64,000 nucleotides of DNA, from positions 1,240,001-1,304,000 of the forward strand of contig NZ_CP113949.1 of NCBI RefSeq assembly GCF_026810445.1, read 5' to 3'. Made by a program: the position numbers and the translations under genes. Shown here piece by piece: positions 49,078 through 57,739 of this stretch; the stretch's first letter is position 1, and every line of letters starts with the position of its first letter. The DNA is from Pseudomonas sp. BSw22131. Its GTDB lineage: Bacteria; Pseudomonadota; Gammaproteobacteria; Pseudomonadales; Pseudomonadaceae. The notes beneath the pieces were generated by a model. That model searched no databases, was not told where the DNA came from, and worked only from the letters and a program-made list of their open reading frames with translations.

Positions 49078-51678
49078 CTAGATATTCCAGACGAAGTTGA
49101 CGCCGAAGTTGCGGCCCGGTTGTGTCAAGCGATCCAGGTTGGCAGGGCTGATAACAGCCCCTTCGCCTGATCCGCTAAACCCGCGCACATCGTCCCAGCG
49201 CCAGTATTTTTTATCGGCGAGGTTGTAGATGCCGCTGTTGATCGTGAGGTCGTCGGTCACTTTGTAGTGCGCAGTCAGGTCCAGAACGCCGGCGCCCGGC
49301 GTCTTGAACTGGCTGGACGTGCCGTCGGGAGCTTTAAACGTGCTGTCGTCGACGCGGGTCTTGCGCTTGATCAATGTCCAGCTCAGCAGTGCGCCGTAAC
49401 TGGATTGGTCGTACCCCAGCCCTAACACGCCTGTCAGCGGATTGATGCTGTTGATGGGTTTGCCGGTGTCATCGTTGCGACCCCGCGCATAGGCAACCGA
49501 GCCAAGTGAATAGAGCCCCTCTGGCGCGCCGAGTACGTCGAGACCCAGGCGGCTCTTGATTTCAAGCCCGTTGATGGTGGCGTGCTTGATGTTGGCACTC
49601 TGGAATTTGGTTTGGTCGTAACCAGGGGCCAATGCATCTTCATTGATGAAGTCCTGGTACTTGTTGTGAAACACCGCTACGTCAAACCAGCCAGCGTCGA
49701 AGTGCCCACGCAGCCCGGTTTCATAGCTTTTGCTCTTTTCCGGTTTGAGCGCCGGGTTAGGCTCGATGACGTAGTCGCCCTGAGCACTTTCGAAGCGGCC
49801 ATAAAGCGCTTTGGCAGTGGGCGTGCGGAAACCCTCTGCGTACTGCCCATACCAGGTGTATTGATCGCTGAGCGCGTACGTCACGCCCAGTTTGGGCGAA
49901 AACCTGTGCCAGGCCTGATCGCCATTGCCGACTTTGGAGGGCGTACCGGTGGAGGATTTTTCGGCAGCCAGGCCCGCGAGAAATTTCTGTGTGATTTTCG
50001 GATCTAGCCGGGTGTGGTCGTAGCGCAGGCCTGGCGTGAAGGTCCAGTCATTCCAGCGAATTTCGTCTTGGGCGAAAAGCCCGTAACGGGTGACCGTCGG
50101 ATCTGGGAAATCGCTCGTAGGCTTGAGGCCTTCGGCAGGGCTGTCGTCGCCCATCGCCTTGCAACTGCCCAAGGCCAGTGCGCATCTACCGTTGCCAGAG
50201 CGCTCGCCCGTGGTCTTTTGTTGCTTGAGTGTCGCTCCATAAGTCAGCACATGATCGGTCTGCGCGACGGAAAACGCCTTGTCCAGTTGGGTGTCGAGTA
50301 CCCACTGGCTTTCCCGGTAGACCGTATCGCGTTCACGATGGATAAGACGCCCCGGCATCACCGCCGCAGCCGCCTTTGGTCCGTGACTCGATGCCGGGCC
50401 GCCGCCATGTGTCTGCGCGGTGGTGGGCTGACCGTGTGCGCCGTGGCTGTTGTCAGGGCGGCTTGCGGCGGGTCTGGCCGAAGGGGACTGCTTGCCGATT
50501 GCAGAACCTGCATGCCCGCCTGCTGTATTCACTTTTGCGCCTGGGCCATGCGTAGGTCGTTGTCCAGTGCGGGCTGGAACATTGTAAAGGTCGTAAGTGT
50601 GTTGCTCGGTTTTAGCGATCTGATGGTTGAGGCTCCACTTGACGTTATCCGCCAGCAAGCTGTCGACCTTGAACGTGTGTTCCAGGCCAAAGCGTTCACG
50701 GGTCACCAGGTCGGAGCTGTCGCGCCACTTGTACATGCCTTGCCCAATGCCGTCGCCGAATGGACCGCCGATAGCGCTGCGTTGGTGGGTGTCGCGGTCA
50801 TTCTCGTACTTTTCATAGGTCAGCCCGAACCGGGAATCCTGCGCGTAATTCCAGCCCAGCTTTGCCAGCAGATTGGTGGCGTCGTTATTTTCAGGGTTCG
50901 CTCGGGTGCGGGACACACCTGATCCGCCGGTTTCGCCATAAGAGCTGGTTTCTCGACCGTTACGCTCGCTTGCGTGCAGCAAGGCATCGAACTCACCTTC
51001 ACGTCCGGCAACGGTCGCAGACTTCAGCCAGCTGCGATCCGCTGAGCTGTAACCGGTCTTGAGCCGGGCGCCCGCCGATTGGCCTTCCTTGATGATGTTG
51101 TCCGGGTTCAGCGTGAAGTAGCTGACAGCCCCGCCAATTGCGCTGCTCCCATAAAGCGAGGACGCGGGACCGCGAAGGATTTCCACGCGCTGGATGATTT
51201 CCGGGTCGACGTAATTGCGGTGCGATTCGGCAAAGGGTCCGAAGAAGAAGCTGGCCGGGGTTTCGACGCCATCAACTTGAGTCAGGATTCGATCCCCATC
51301 GATCCCCCGAATGTTGTAGCCAGTAGTGCCTGCCCGCTGACCTGCCCCACCGACGGATACGCCGGGTTCGTAGCGCACCAGATCGCGGATGGTGTTGGCG
51401 TTCTGGCGATCCATTTCCTCACGCTGCTGCACGCTGACAGCATTGGGTACAGAGTCGATCGCCCGCGCTTGTCGTGTGGCGCTGATGGTCGTGGGCTCAA
51501 GCGGGATCGCGGGGCGGCTGCCTGGATCACTCGGCTCTGCGAGCACCGAAGGCGAGGCCAATACGCCTGCCGAAAGGATAGACGCTGTCAGGATAGACAA
51601 AGCGTGCAACGGTTGGCCTTTGGCGCGCAGGCGGTACGAGGAGGAGAGGGGCGTGACGGATTTGAACCTTGACGGCAT
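49078..51678 (-). CDS. TonB-dependent haem/haemoglobin receptor
   Basis: 866 residues. A long signal peptide (to about 47, SVLAEPSD) is followed by a TonB-box-like TTISATR and then directly by the plug (VPNAVSVQQREEMDRQNANTI). No N-terminal STN signalling domain is present. The 22-strand barrel ends in Trp-Asn-Ile, with conserved haem-receptor traits such as EGFRTPTAK and EPNPALKPEKS. An unusual His/Gly/Ser/Pro-rich low-complexity insertion occupies about residues 368-434, probably an extracellular loop. It is flanked by hemO and a FecR-like/ECF pair, which makes haem the likely ligand. Confidence 0.88.
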   Translation of the reverse strand: MPSRFKSVTPLSSSYRLRAKGQPLHALSILTASILSAGVLASPSVLAEPSDPGSRPAIPLEPTTISATRQARAIDSVPNAVSVQQREEMDRQNANTIRDLVRYEPGVSVGGAGQRAGTTGYNIRGIDGDRILTQVDGVETPASFFFGPFAESHRNYVDPEIIQRVEILRGPASSLYGSSAIGGAVSYFTLNPDNIIKEGQSAGARLKTGYSSADRSWLKSATVAGREGEFDALLHASERNGRETSSYGETGGSGVSRTRANPENNDATNLLAKLGWNYAQDSRFGLTYEKYENDRDTHQRSAIGGPFGDGIGQGMYKWRDSSDLVTRERFGLEHTFKVDSLLADNVKWSLNHQIAKTEQHTYDLYNVPARTGQRPTHGPGAKVNTAGGHAGSAIGKQSPSARPAASRPDNSHGAHGQPTTAQTHGGGPASSHGPKAAAAVMPGRLIHRERDTVYRESQWVLDTQLDKAFSVAQTDHVLTYGATLKQQKTTGERSGNGRCALALGSCKAMGDDSPAEGLKPTSDFPDPTVTRYGLFAQDEIRWNDWTFTPGLRYDHTRLDPKITQKFLAGLAAEKSSTGTPSKVGNGDQAWHRFSPKLGVTYALSDQYTWYGQYAEGFRTPTAKALYGRFESAQGDYVIEPNPALKPEKSKSYETGLRGHFDAGWFDVAVFHNKYQDFINEDALAPGYDQTKFQSANIKHATINGLEIKSRLGLDVLGAPEGLYSLGSVAYARGRNDDTGKPINSINPLTGVLGLGYDQSSYGALLSWTLIKRKTRVDDSTFKAPDGTSSQFKTPGAGVLDLTAHYKVTDDLTINSGIYNLADKKYWRWDDVRGFSGSGEGAVISPANLDRLTQPGRNFGVNFVWNI

Positions 51679-51811
51679 GGGATAGCGCTCTTTCTCTTGC
51701 GGATCGTGTTAGCGCAATTGCCCTTCGATGGGGATCAATTGCATGGCTATGACTTAACGATTCACAAGCAGCTATCGCGTAAAAATAAATGCGTCAGGGT
51801 GTTGGGGGGCG

Positions 51812-52066
51812 TTAGAGCGAGGAGGCGGCGTCACGCACTGACTGGGAGTTCCAGATGGCTTGGGCTCTGTTGAAAGCGTCGCGGTTTGTCGGGTCTGCCT
51901 CGATCCATGCGTTGAAGGCCTCATGCTGTTCAGGTGTCGCGGCCTCGAGCTCGATCAGCCACGTTAATGCCTGATCCATAGCCGGTTCACTCAGCACGGC
52001 GTTAGCCAGTGCAACAGGATCCTGTTTAGTGTTTTCGCTCACCGCGGCCTCCGGATTGTCAGTCAT
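51812..52066 (-). CDS. Minimal FecR/PupR-type sigma regulator (DUF4880 only)
   Basis: 84 residues. The sequence ALTWLIELEAATPEQHEAFNAW with EADPTNRDAFNRAQAIW is the DUF4880 anti-sigma domain that normally forms residues 1-80 of a membrane-spanning FecR of about 320. No transmembrane helix or periplasmic domain follows, and only 133 bp remain before the receptor gene, so this is not a frameshift of a full-length gene within this locus. It should bind the cytoplasmic ECF sigma factor encoded next to it. SD and spacing are modest. Confidence 0.8.
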   Translation of the reverse strand: MTDNPEAAVSENTKQDPVALANAVLSEPAMDQALTWLIELEAATPEQHEAFNAWIEADPTNRDAFNRAQAIWNSQSVRDAASSL

Positions 52067-52169
52067 GTCGTTCGAATCAGGCGGCGAGTGTATCGCGTGA
52101 AACGAGACAAAATCTCACAAAAGCCAGGACGATTCCTACGACGACTGTTCCGTCTTCGGGATGGGCTTA

Positions 52170-52685
52170 TCAGCCATCGAGCCGTGCGGCCACTCCCACG
52201 CAAACCGCCATAATCAGCTTGAGCTCTTTTTGCACCGTGCTCGCAGAGATGCCGAGCTGCTCAGCGATGTCGAGATAACTGCAGCCTTGTAGCCGATTGA
52301 GGCTGAAAATTCGCTGTTGTCTGGGAGAAAGATGGGCGATGTGCTGGCTCAGTACACAGAGCAACCTGGTCGCGTGGGTTTCGTCCTCCACTGGCGTGGC
52401 GCAACTGCGGATGTTGTGCAGCTCGGCAACGGGCATATCGTTGACGACCGTGCGTGCGTGATTGTGGCGTGTTCGCAAATGATCCAGCGCCAGATTGCGC
52501 GCGGTCTTGAAAACGAAGGGCTCAAGATAATCGATGGGCCGATCCCTGAGTACGCGGTCAACTCGCAGCCATGTGTCATGGAGCAAATCTTCAGCCGTGG
52601 CGGGGTGGTCTACGATCCGCTGCAGGGTGCGCAGCAGAGTGGTGCGCTGGACGATGAACAGGTCATTGAGCGACGACTGACTCAC
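52170..52685 (-). CDS. FecI-like ECF sigma factor
   Basis: 171 residues from GTG (VSQSSLNDLFI) with AGGG 7 nt upstream. The frame opens to 52745, but that stretch contains the Fur box, so the longer start is rejected. Region 2 (AEDLLHDTWLRVDRV, YLEPFVFKTARNLALDHLR) and region 4 (LSPRQQRIFSLNRLQGCSYLDIAEQLGISASTVQKEL) are complete. It is predicted to direct transcription of the receptor/hemO genes. It lies 103 bp upstream of the small FecR-like gene. Confidence 0.88.
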   Translation of the reverse strand: MSQSSLNDLFIVQRTTLLRTLQRIVDHPATAEDLLHDTWLRVDRVLRDRPIDYLEPFVFKTARNLALDHLRTRHNHARTVVNDMPVAELHNIRSCATPVEDETHATRLLCVLSQHIAHLSPRQQRIFSLNRLQGCSYLDIAEQLGISASTVQKELKLIMAVCVGVAARLDG

Positions 52686-52714
52686 AAAAGCACCCTGCCA
52701 AAAAAGGATGCGGA

Positions 52715-52729
52715 TGATAATGCTTATCA
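52715..52729 (-). promoter_or_regulatory. Fur box upstream of the ECF sigma gene
   Basis: TGATAATGCTTATCA is a perfect 6-3-6 palindrome matching the core of the Fur consensus (GATAATGATTATC-like). It ends 29 bp upstream of the GTG start, consistent with iron repression of the whole haem cassette. Confidence 0.82.
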
Positions 52730-52867
52730 CCTGCGCGTCGATCAATAAATTGTAAGTATCGGGGTTTTTCGGAGGCGATCACACGAGAATTTGCAGCCCG
52801 ATTCCAAGGCCAAGGTTTGTCCGCGACGCCGGTCCAGGCTCGAAATTCTTCGCCTGTACCGGACTTT

Positions 52868-52884
52868 CGCGGGCAAGCCTCGCC
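52868..52884. repeat. Solitary REP half
   Basis: CGCGGGCAAGCCTCGCC equals the right arm of the pair at 59203-59288. No good opposite arm was found; a weak candidate lies near 52820. It sits just after the gap stop codon. Confidence 0.55.
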
Positions 52885-52899
52885 CCAACTAGGGCTGCG

Positions 52900-53901
52900 T
52901 TACTCGGCGTTCATCAACGCCAGGCAGTTATCGAGCATGCGGTTGGAGAAGCCCCACTCGTTGTCATACCAGGCCAGAACCTTCAGCAGTTTGCCGCTGA
53001 CTTTGGTGTGGTTGGCGTCGAAGATGGACGACAGCGGGTTGTGGTTGAAGTCGTGGGACACCAGCGGCAGGGTGTTGTAGCCGAGGACTTTTGAGTGCTG
53101 GCTGGCTTCTTTCATGATCGCGTTGACCTCTTCGGCCGTCGCGTCACGCTTGAGGTGAATCGTCAGGTCAACCAGCGACACGTTGATCACGGGGACACGC
53201 ACGGCCATACCGGTGAGCTTGCCCGCCAGTTCCGGCAATACCAGGCCCACAGCTTCGGCAGCCCCGGTTTTGCTCGGGATCATCGACTGCGTGGCAGAGC
53301 GCGCACGGTAGGGGTCGGTGTGGTAAACGTCGATCAGGTTCTGGTCGTTGGTGTAGGCGTGGATTGTGGTCATCAAGCCGCTTTCGATACCCAGCTCGCG
53401 GTGCAGCACTTGCGCCACCGGGGCGAGGCAGTTGGTGGTGCAGGAGGCGTTTGAAATCACCTGATGCGACTGACGCAGCACGTCGTGGTTGACGCCATAG
53501 ACCACGGTGGCATCGGCGCCCTTGGCGGGTGCAGAAATGATGACTTTTTTAGCGCCGGCCGTAATGTGGGCAGCGGCTTTGCTACGGTCGGTGAACAGGC
53601 CGGTGCATTCGAACACCACGTCGATGTTCTCCGCTTTCCACGGCAAGTCTGCCGGATTGCGAATGGCGCTGACCGAAATACGGTCGCCGTTGACGGTCAG
53701 ACCTTCCTTGTCGAACTCGACTGTGCCATCAAACTGACCATGAACTGTGTCGTACTTGAGCAAGTGGGCGTTGATCTCGCTATCGCCCAGATCGTTGATG
53801 GCGACGACTTGCAGGTCCTGACGGTAGCCTTGGGTATAGAGTGCACGTAGGACGTTTCGGCCTATACGGCCAAAACCATTGATTGCGATGCGAAGTGTCA
53901 T
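52900..53901 (-). CDS. gap: Glyceraldehyde-3-phosphate dehydrogenase, type I
   Basis: 333 residues. NAD-binding motif [10 protein letters not shown], catalytic Cys154 in SNASCTTNC and conserved SYDNEW-type end ([14 protein letters not shown]). It oxidises glyceraldehyde-3-phosphate to 1,3-bisphosphoglycerate in the lower part of the Entner-Doudoroff pathway. It is divergent from edd with two HexR-type operators between them, as known for gap-1 of P. putida. Confidence 0.94.
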   Translation of the reverse strand: MTLRIAINGFGRIGRNVLRALYTQGYRQDLQVVAINDLGDSEINAHLLKYDTVHGQFDGTVEFDKEGLTVNGDRISVSAIRNPADLPWKAENIDVVFECTGLFTDRSKAAAHITAGAKKVIISAPAKGADATVVYGVNHDVLRQSHQVISNASCTTNCLAPVAQVLHRELGIESGLMTTIHAYTNDQNLIDVYHTDPYRARSATQSMIPSKTGAAEAVGLVLPELAGKLTGMAVRVPVINVSLVDLTIHLKRDATAEEVNAIMKEASQHSKVLGYNTLPLVSHDFNHNPLSSIFDANHTKVSGKLLKVLAWYDNEWGFSNRMLDNCLALMNAE

Positions 53902-53923
53902 ACACCCGTCCTCACTGAATTTG

Positions 53924-53938
53924 TTGTTGGAATTACAA
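53924..53938 (-). promoter_or_regulatory. HexR-type operator (gap side)
   Basis: TTGT-TGGAATT-ACAA fits the HexR consensus TTGT-N7/8-ACAA. It is 23 bp upstream of the gap start codon, a position suited to repression. HexR releases DNA on binding 2-keto-3-deoxy-6-phosphogluconate. Confidence 0.78.
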
Positions 53939-53985
53939 GATTATTCTCATAAAAATAGAAAACAAGCCTTTTTAGTGGCAGTATT

Positions 53986-54000
53986 TTGTTTTATCTACAA
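53986..54000 (+). promoter_or_regulatory. HexR-type operator (edd side)
   Basis: TTGT-TTTATCT-ACAA again fits TTGT-N7-ACAA exactly. It lies 125 bp before the edd start codon, in the AT-rich part of the spacer where the edd promoter must be. Confidence 0.78.
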
Positions 54001-54125
54001 ATAGAAACCCGTAGCGCCAGCGCAAATGTCCGAAAATCAAGCCGTTGCCTGTGGTCTGGTTTGTGTGTCGATAATTTGCAGAGCGTGAACGGGTGACCAC
54101 ATCAGTTAGCCTGGAGTTCATGACA

Positions 54126-55952
54126 ATGCATCCCCGCGTCCTTGAGGTAACCGAACGGCTGATCGCCCGCAGCCGTGAAACCCGTCAGCGCTATCTGCAA
54201 TTGATCCGTGACGCCGCGAGCGATGGCCCGATGCGCGGCAAACTGCAATGTGCCAACTTTGCGCATGGCGTTGCTGCCTGTGGTCCGGAAGACAAAAACA
54301 GCCTGCGGATGATGAACGCCGCCAACATCGCCATCGTGTCTTCCTACAACGACATGCTCTCCGCGCACCAACCCTACGAACATTTCCCTGAACAGATCAA
54401 AAAAGCCCTGCGCGAAATCGGCTCCGTCGGTCAGTTTGCCGGCGGCGTGCCGGCCATGTGCGATGGCGTGACCCAAGGCGAGCCTGGCATGGAGCTGAGC
54501 ATCGCCAGCCGTGAGGTCATCGCCATGGCCGCGGCGGTTGCGTTGTCCCACAACATGTTCGACGGCGCATTGATGCTCGGCATCTGCGACAAAATCGTAC
54601 CGGGCTTGATGATGGGTTCGCTGCGTTTCGGTCACTTGCCGATCATTTTCGTGCCGGGCGGTCCTATGGTGTCGGGGATTTCCAACAAGGAAAAAGCCGA
54701 CGTTCGCCAGCGTTATGCCGAGGGCAAGGCGACGCGCGAGGAGCTGCTGGACTCGGAGATGAAGTCCTATCACGGCCCGGGCACCTGCACCTTCTACGGC
54801 ACCGCCAACACCAACCAGTTGCTGATGGAAGTCATGGGTCTGCATTTGCCAGGCGCTTCCTTCGTTAATCCCTACACGCCGTTACGCGACGCTCTGACGC
54901 GCGAAGCTGCATTTCAGGTGACGCGTCTTACAAAGCAGAGCGGCGAATTCATCCCGCTCGGTGAGATTGTGGACGAGCGTGCGCTGGTCAACTCGATTGT
55001 TGCCTTGCACGCGACGGGCGGTTCTACCAACCACACGCTGCACATGCCGGCCATTGCGCAGTCTGCCGGTATCCAGTTGACCTGGCAGGACATGGCCGAC
55101 TTGTCCGAAGTCGTGCCGACGCTGACTCACGTTTATCCAAACGGCAAAGCCGACATCAACCACTTTCAGGCGGCGGGCGGCATGGCGTTCCTGATTCGTG
55201 AGCTGCTGGATGCCGGGTTGATGCACGAAGACGTCAACACTGTCATGGGTCGTGGCCTGCGTCGTTACACCCAGGAACCGTTCCTGGAGGACGGCAAGCT
55301 GGTATGGCGCGATGGCCCGGCAGAAAGCCTGGACGAAAACATCCTGCGCCCGGTCGCACGGCCGTTTTCGGCGGAGGGCGGCTTGCGAGTGATGGAGGGC
55401 AATCTTGGCCGCGGCGTGATGAAAGTGTCGGCGGTCGCGCTGGAGCATCAAATTGTCGAAGCGCCAGCCAAGGTCTTCGAGGACCAGCAGGACCTGGCCG
55501 ACGCGTTCAAGGCGGGCGAGCTGGAATGCGATTTCGTGGCGGTGATGCGTTTTCAAGGGCCGCGTTCCAATGGCATGCCCGAGTTGCACAAGATGACTCC
55601 GTTCCTTGGCGTGCTTCAGGATCGGGGCTTCAAGGTCGCTTTGATCACGGACGGTCGCATGTCCGGTGCCTCCGGGAAAATCCCGGCAGCCATCCATGTT
55701 TGCCCGGAGGCGGCAGACGGTGGTCCGTTGGCTTTGGTGCGTGACGGGGATCTCATTCGTGTCGATGGCGTGAAAGGGACGTTGCAAGTTTTGGTCGAAC
55801 CGGCAGAATTGGCCGCCAGAGAACCGGCAATCGGTCGCCTGTCCAACAATGTTGGCTGCGGTCGCGAACTGTTCGGTTTCATGCGTATGGCCTTCAGCTC
55901 CGCGGAGAAGGGTGCCAGCGCCTTTACTTCGAATCTGGAGACGCTTAAGTGA
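54126..55952 (+). CDS. edd: 6-phosphogluconate dehydratase
   Basis: 608 residues from the ATG giving [12 protein letters not shown], with GGAG 9 nt upstream; twelve codons of open frame before it are discounted. IlvD/Edd family with Fe-S cysteines in the first half ([34 protein letters not shown]) and the conserved [15 protein letters not shown]. It makes 2-keto-3-deoxy-6-phosphogluconate in the Entner-Doudoroff pathway. It overlaps glk by four bases (GTGA). Confidence 0.96.
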   Translation: MHPRVLEVTERLIARSRETRQRYLQLIRDAASDGPMRGKLQCANFAHGVAACGPEDKNSLRMMNAANIAIVSSYNDMLSAHQPYEHFPEQIKKALREIGSVGQFAGGVPAMCDGVTQGEPGMELSIASREVIAMAAAVALSHNMFDGALMLGICDKIVPGLMMGSLRFGHLPIIFVPGGPMVSGISNKEKADVRQRYAEGKATREELLDSEMKSYHGPGTCTFYGTANTNQLLMEVMGLHLPGASFVNPYTPLRDALTREAAFQVTRLTKQSGEFIPLGEIVDERALVNSIVALHATGGSTNHTLHMPAIAQSAGIQLTWQDMADLSEVVPTLTHVYPNGKADINHFQAAGGMAFLIRELLDAGLMHEDVNTVMGRGLRRYTQEPFLEDGKLVWRDGPAESLDENILRPVARPFSAEGGLRVMEGNLGRGVMKVSAVALEHQIVEAPAKVFEDQQDLADAFKAGELECDFVAVMRFQGPRSNGMPELHKMTPFLGVLQDRGFKVALITDGRMSGASGKIPAAIHVCPEAADGGPLALVRDGDLIRVDGVKGTLQVLVEPAELAAREPAIGRLSNNVGCGRELFGFMRMAFSSAEKGASAFTSNLETLK

Positions 55953-56911
55953 AATTGGCGATGGTGGGTGATATCGGCGGGACGAATGCGCGTTTTGCCA
56001 TTTGGGAGGACGACAAGCTTCATTCCATTCGGGTGTTTCCAACCATCGATTACGCAAGTCCGGAAAAGGCCCTGCGCATCTATCTTCAGGACCTGGAGTT
56101 GCAACCGGGCGATATCGGCGCGCTCTGTCTGGCCGTTGCAGGCCCTGTTGTCGGGGACGATTTCCACTTCACCAACAGCGACTGGAAGATCAACCGGCCG
56201 TCGTTCTGTGCCGCGTTGAAAATCGACACGCTGATCATGGTCAATGACTTCACCGCTATGGCTTTAGGCATGACGCGTCTGAAAGACGACGAATACCTCA
56301 CCATCTGCCATGGCAAGGGTGATCCTGAGGCGGCCAAAGTGGTGATTGGCCCTGGGACGGGCCTTGGCGTTGGAACCCTGGTGCGCAATGGCGACAAGCA
56401 CTGGATGGCGGTGCCGGGCGAGGGCGGGCATGTTGATTTGCCGATCGGCACCCCCCGGGAAGCGATGTTGTGGCTGCGTTTGATGGCCGAGCACGAGCAT
56501 GTCAGCGCCGAAACTGTACTGAGTGGTGCCGGGCTACTGTTGTTGTATAAGGTCAGCTGCGCGCTGGATGATATCGAACCGACGCTCAAGTCGCCGGCTG
56601 CCATCACCTCGGCCGCTTTGCAGGGCGACCCGGTCGCAGCTGCGGTGCTGGAGCAGTTCTGCGTGTTTCTGGGACGTGTGGCCGGTAATAACGTGCTGAC
56701 AGTGGGTGGTCGTGGAGGCGTATTCATCGCGGGTGGCGTGGTCCCACGGTTCGTCGAGTTCTTCAAGAACAGTGGATTCAAACGCGCACTGGCTGAAAAG
56801 GGCTTGATGAAGGACTATTTCAAAGGCGTGCCGGTCTGGCTCGTCACGGCCGAATACCCTGGTCTGACGGGCGCGGGCGTCGCGCTGGATCAGGCGCTCG
56901 CAACAGCGTGA
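55949..56911 (+). CDS. glk: Glucokinase
   Basis: 320 residues from a GTG that overlaps the edd stop. The N-terminal ATP-binding motif is [11 protein letters not shown], the sugar-binding NDFTAMA and [12 protein letters not shown] are present, and the second phosphate motif is [11 protein letters not shown]. It phosphorylates cytoplasmic glucose delivered by GtsABCD. Translationally coupled to edd and cotranscribed with gltR and gtrS. Confidence 0.95.
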   Translation: MKLAMVGDIGGTNARFAIWEDDKLHSIRVFPTIDYASPEKALRIYLQDLELQPGDIGALCLAVAGPVVGDDFHFTNSDWKINRPSFCAALKIDTLIMVNDFTAMALGMTRLKDDEYLTICHGKGDPEAAKVVIGPGTGLGVGTLVRNGDKHWMAVPGEGGHVDLPIGTPREAMLWLRLMAEHEHVSAETVLSGAGLLLLYKVSCALDDIEPTLKSPAAITSAALQGDPVAAAVLEQFCVFLGRVAGNNVLTVGGRGGVFIAGGVVPRFVEFFKNSGFKRALAEKGLMKDYFKGVPVWLVTAEYPGLTGAGVALDQALATA

Positions 56912-56946
56912 CCCTGTGCTTGTAAGGAATTGGCCGCGTTACCCAT

Positions 56947-56954
56947 AACAACAA
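56947..56954 (+). promoter_or_regulatory. Crc/Hfq CA motif before gltR
   Basis: AACAACAA matches AANAANAA, the A-rich motif bound by Hfq/Crc in pseudomonad mRNAs. It lies 26 nt before the GTG start of gltR. Confidence 0.6.
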
Positions 56955-56980
56955 ATCGGGCATCAACAAGGATGGCAAAC

Positions 56981-57718
56981 GTGAACTCTGCCAGCAAATC
57001 GATTCTGGTGGTCGATGATGACCATGAGATCTGTGAACTGCTGCAAGCCTACCTCAGCCGTTCGGGCTTTCAGGTCAGAACGGTCGGCAACGGCGCGCAG
57101 TTTCGCCAGGCGTTCAACGAGGAATCCAGCGATCTGCTGATCCTCGATGTCATGCTTCCTGACGAAGACGGTTTCAGTCTATGCCGCTGGGTCAGGCAAC
57201 ATCCGCGTCAGCCACACGTCCCTATCATCATGCTGACCGCCAGTTCGGACGAAGCCGACCGCGTCATCGGTCTGGAGTTGGGGGCCGACGACTACATGGC
57301 CAAACCCTTCAGTCCGCGTGAGCTTCAGGCGCGCATCAAGGCATTACTGCGGCGCGCGCAGTTTGGCCAGGAGCGTTCTGGCGGCGAAGTGCTGGTGTTC
57401 GATGAATGGCGTCTGGACATGGTCAGCCACCGGCTGTTTCACAGCGACGGTGAAGAAGTGATTCTGTCTGGTGCGGACTTCGCTTTGCTCAAGCTGTTTC
57501 TCGATAACCCTCAACAGATTCTTGATCGCGACACCATCGGCAATGCCACGCGGGGCCGCGAGCTGATGCCGTTGGAGCGTATCGTCGACATGGCCGTGAG
57601 CCGCCTGCGTCAACGTCTGCGTGATACCGGCAAAGCGCCAAGGCTGATCCGAACGGTACGAGGCAGCGGTTATTTGCTGGCAGCCAATGTGCTGCCGCAA
57701 GCCAGCAATGGCTACTGA
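56981..57718 (+). CDS. gltR: Response regulator GltR (glucose transport)
   Basis: 245 residues from GTG (MNSASKSILVVDDD), chosen because AAGGA is 8 nt upstream; an ATG three codons earlier would sit on the SD. OmpR-type receiver with phospho-acceptor Asp56 (LLILDVMLPD) and Lys in MAKPFSPREL, then a winged-helix DNA-binding domain (LIRTVRGSGYLLA). With GtrS it controls glucose uptake genes (gts, oprB). It lies 70 bp after glk. Confidence 0.93.
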   Translation: MNSASKSILVVDDDHEICELLQAYLSRSGFQVRTVGNGAQFRQAFNEESSDLLILDVMLPDEDGFSLCRWVRQHPRQPHVPIIMLTASSDEADRVIGLELGADDYMAKPFSPRELQARIKALLRRAQFGQERSGGEVLVFDEWRLDMVSHRLFHSDGEEVILSGADFALLKLFLDNPQQILDRDTIGNATRGRELMPLERIVDMAVSRLRQRLRDTGKAPRLIRTVRGSGYLLAANVLPQASNGY

Positions 57719-57739
57719 CGCTTGAACGTGGGCGCGAGC

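Noticed and set aside
51679..51811. Frameshifted remainder of a full-length FecR after the 84-aa DUF4880 protein
   Set aside because: Only 133 bp separate it from the receptor gene, with no transmembrane or FecR periplasmic sequence in any frame.
52686..52745. N-terminal extension of the ECF sigma factor to the upstream ATG
   Set aside because: The extension is encoded by the Fur box region and is not conserved-looking; the GTG at 52685 has AGGG at good spacing.
54882..56057. 391-codon open frame antisense to edd/glk
   Set aside because: It spans the edd-glk junction in antisense, with no family features.
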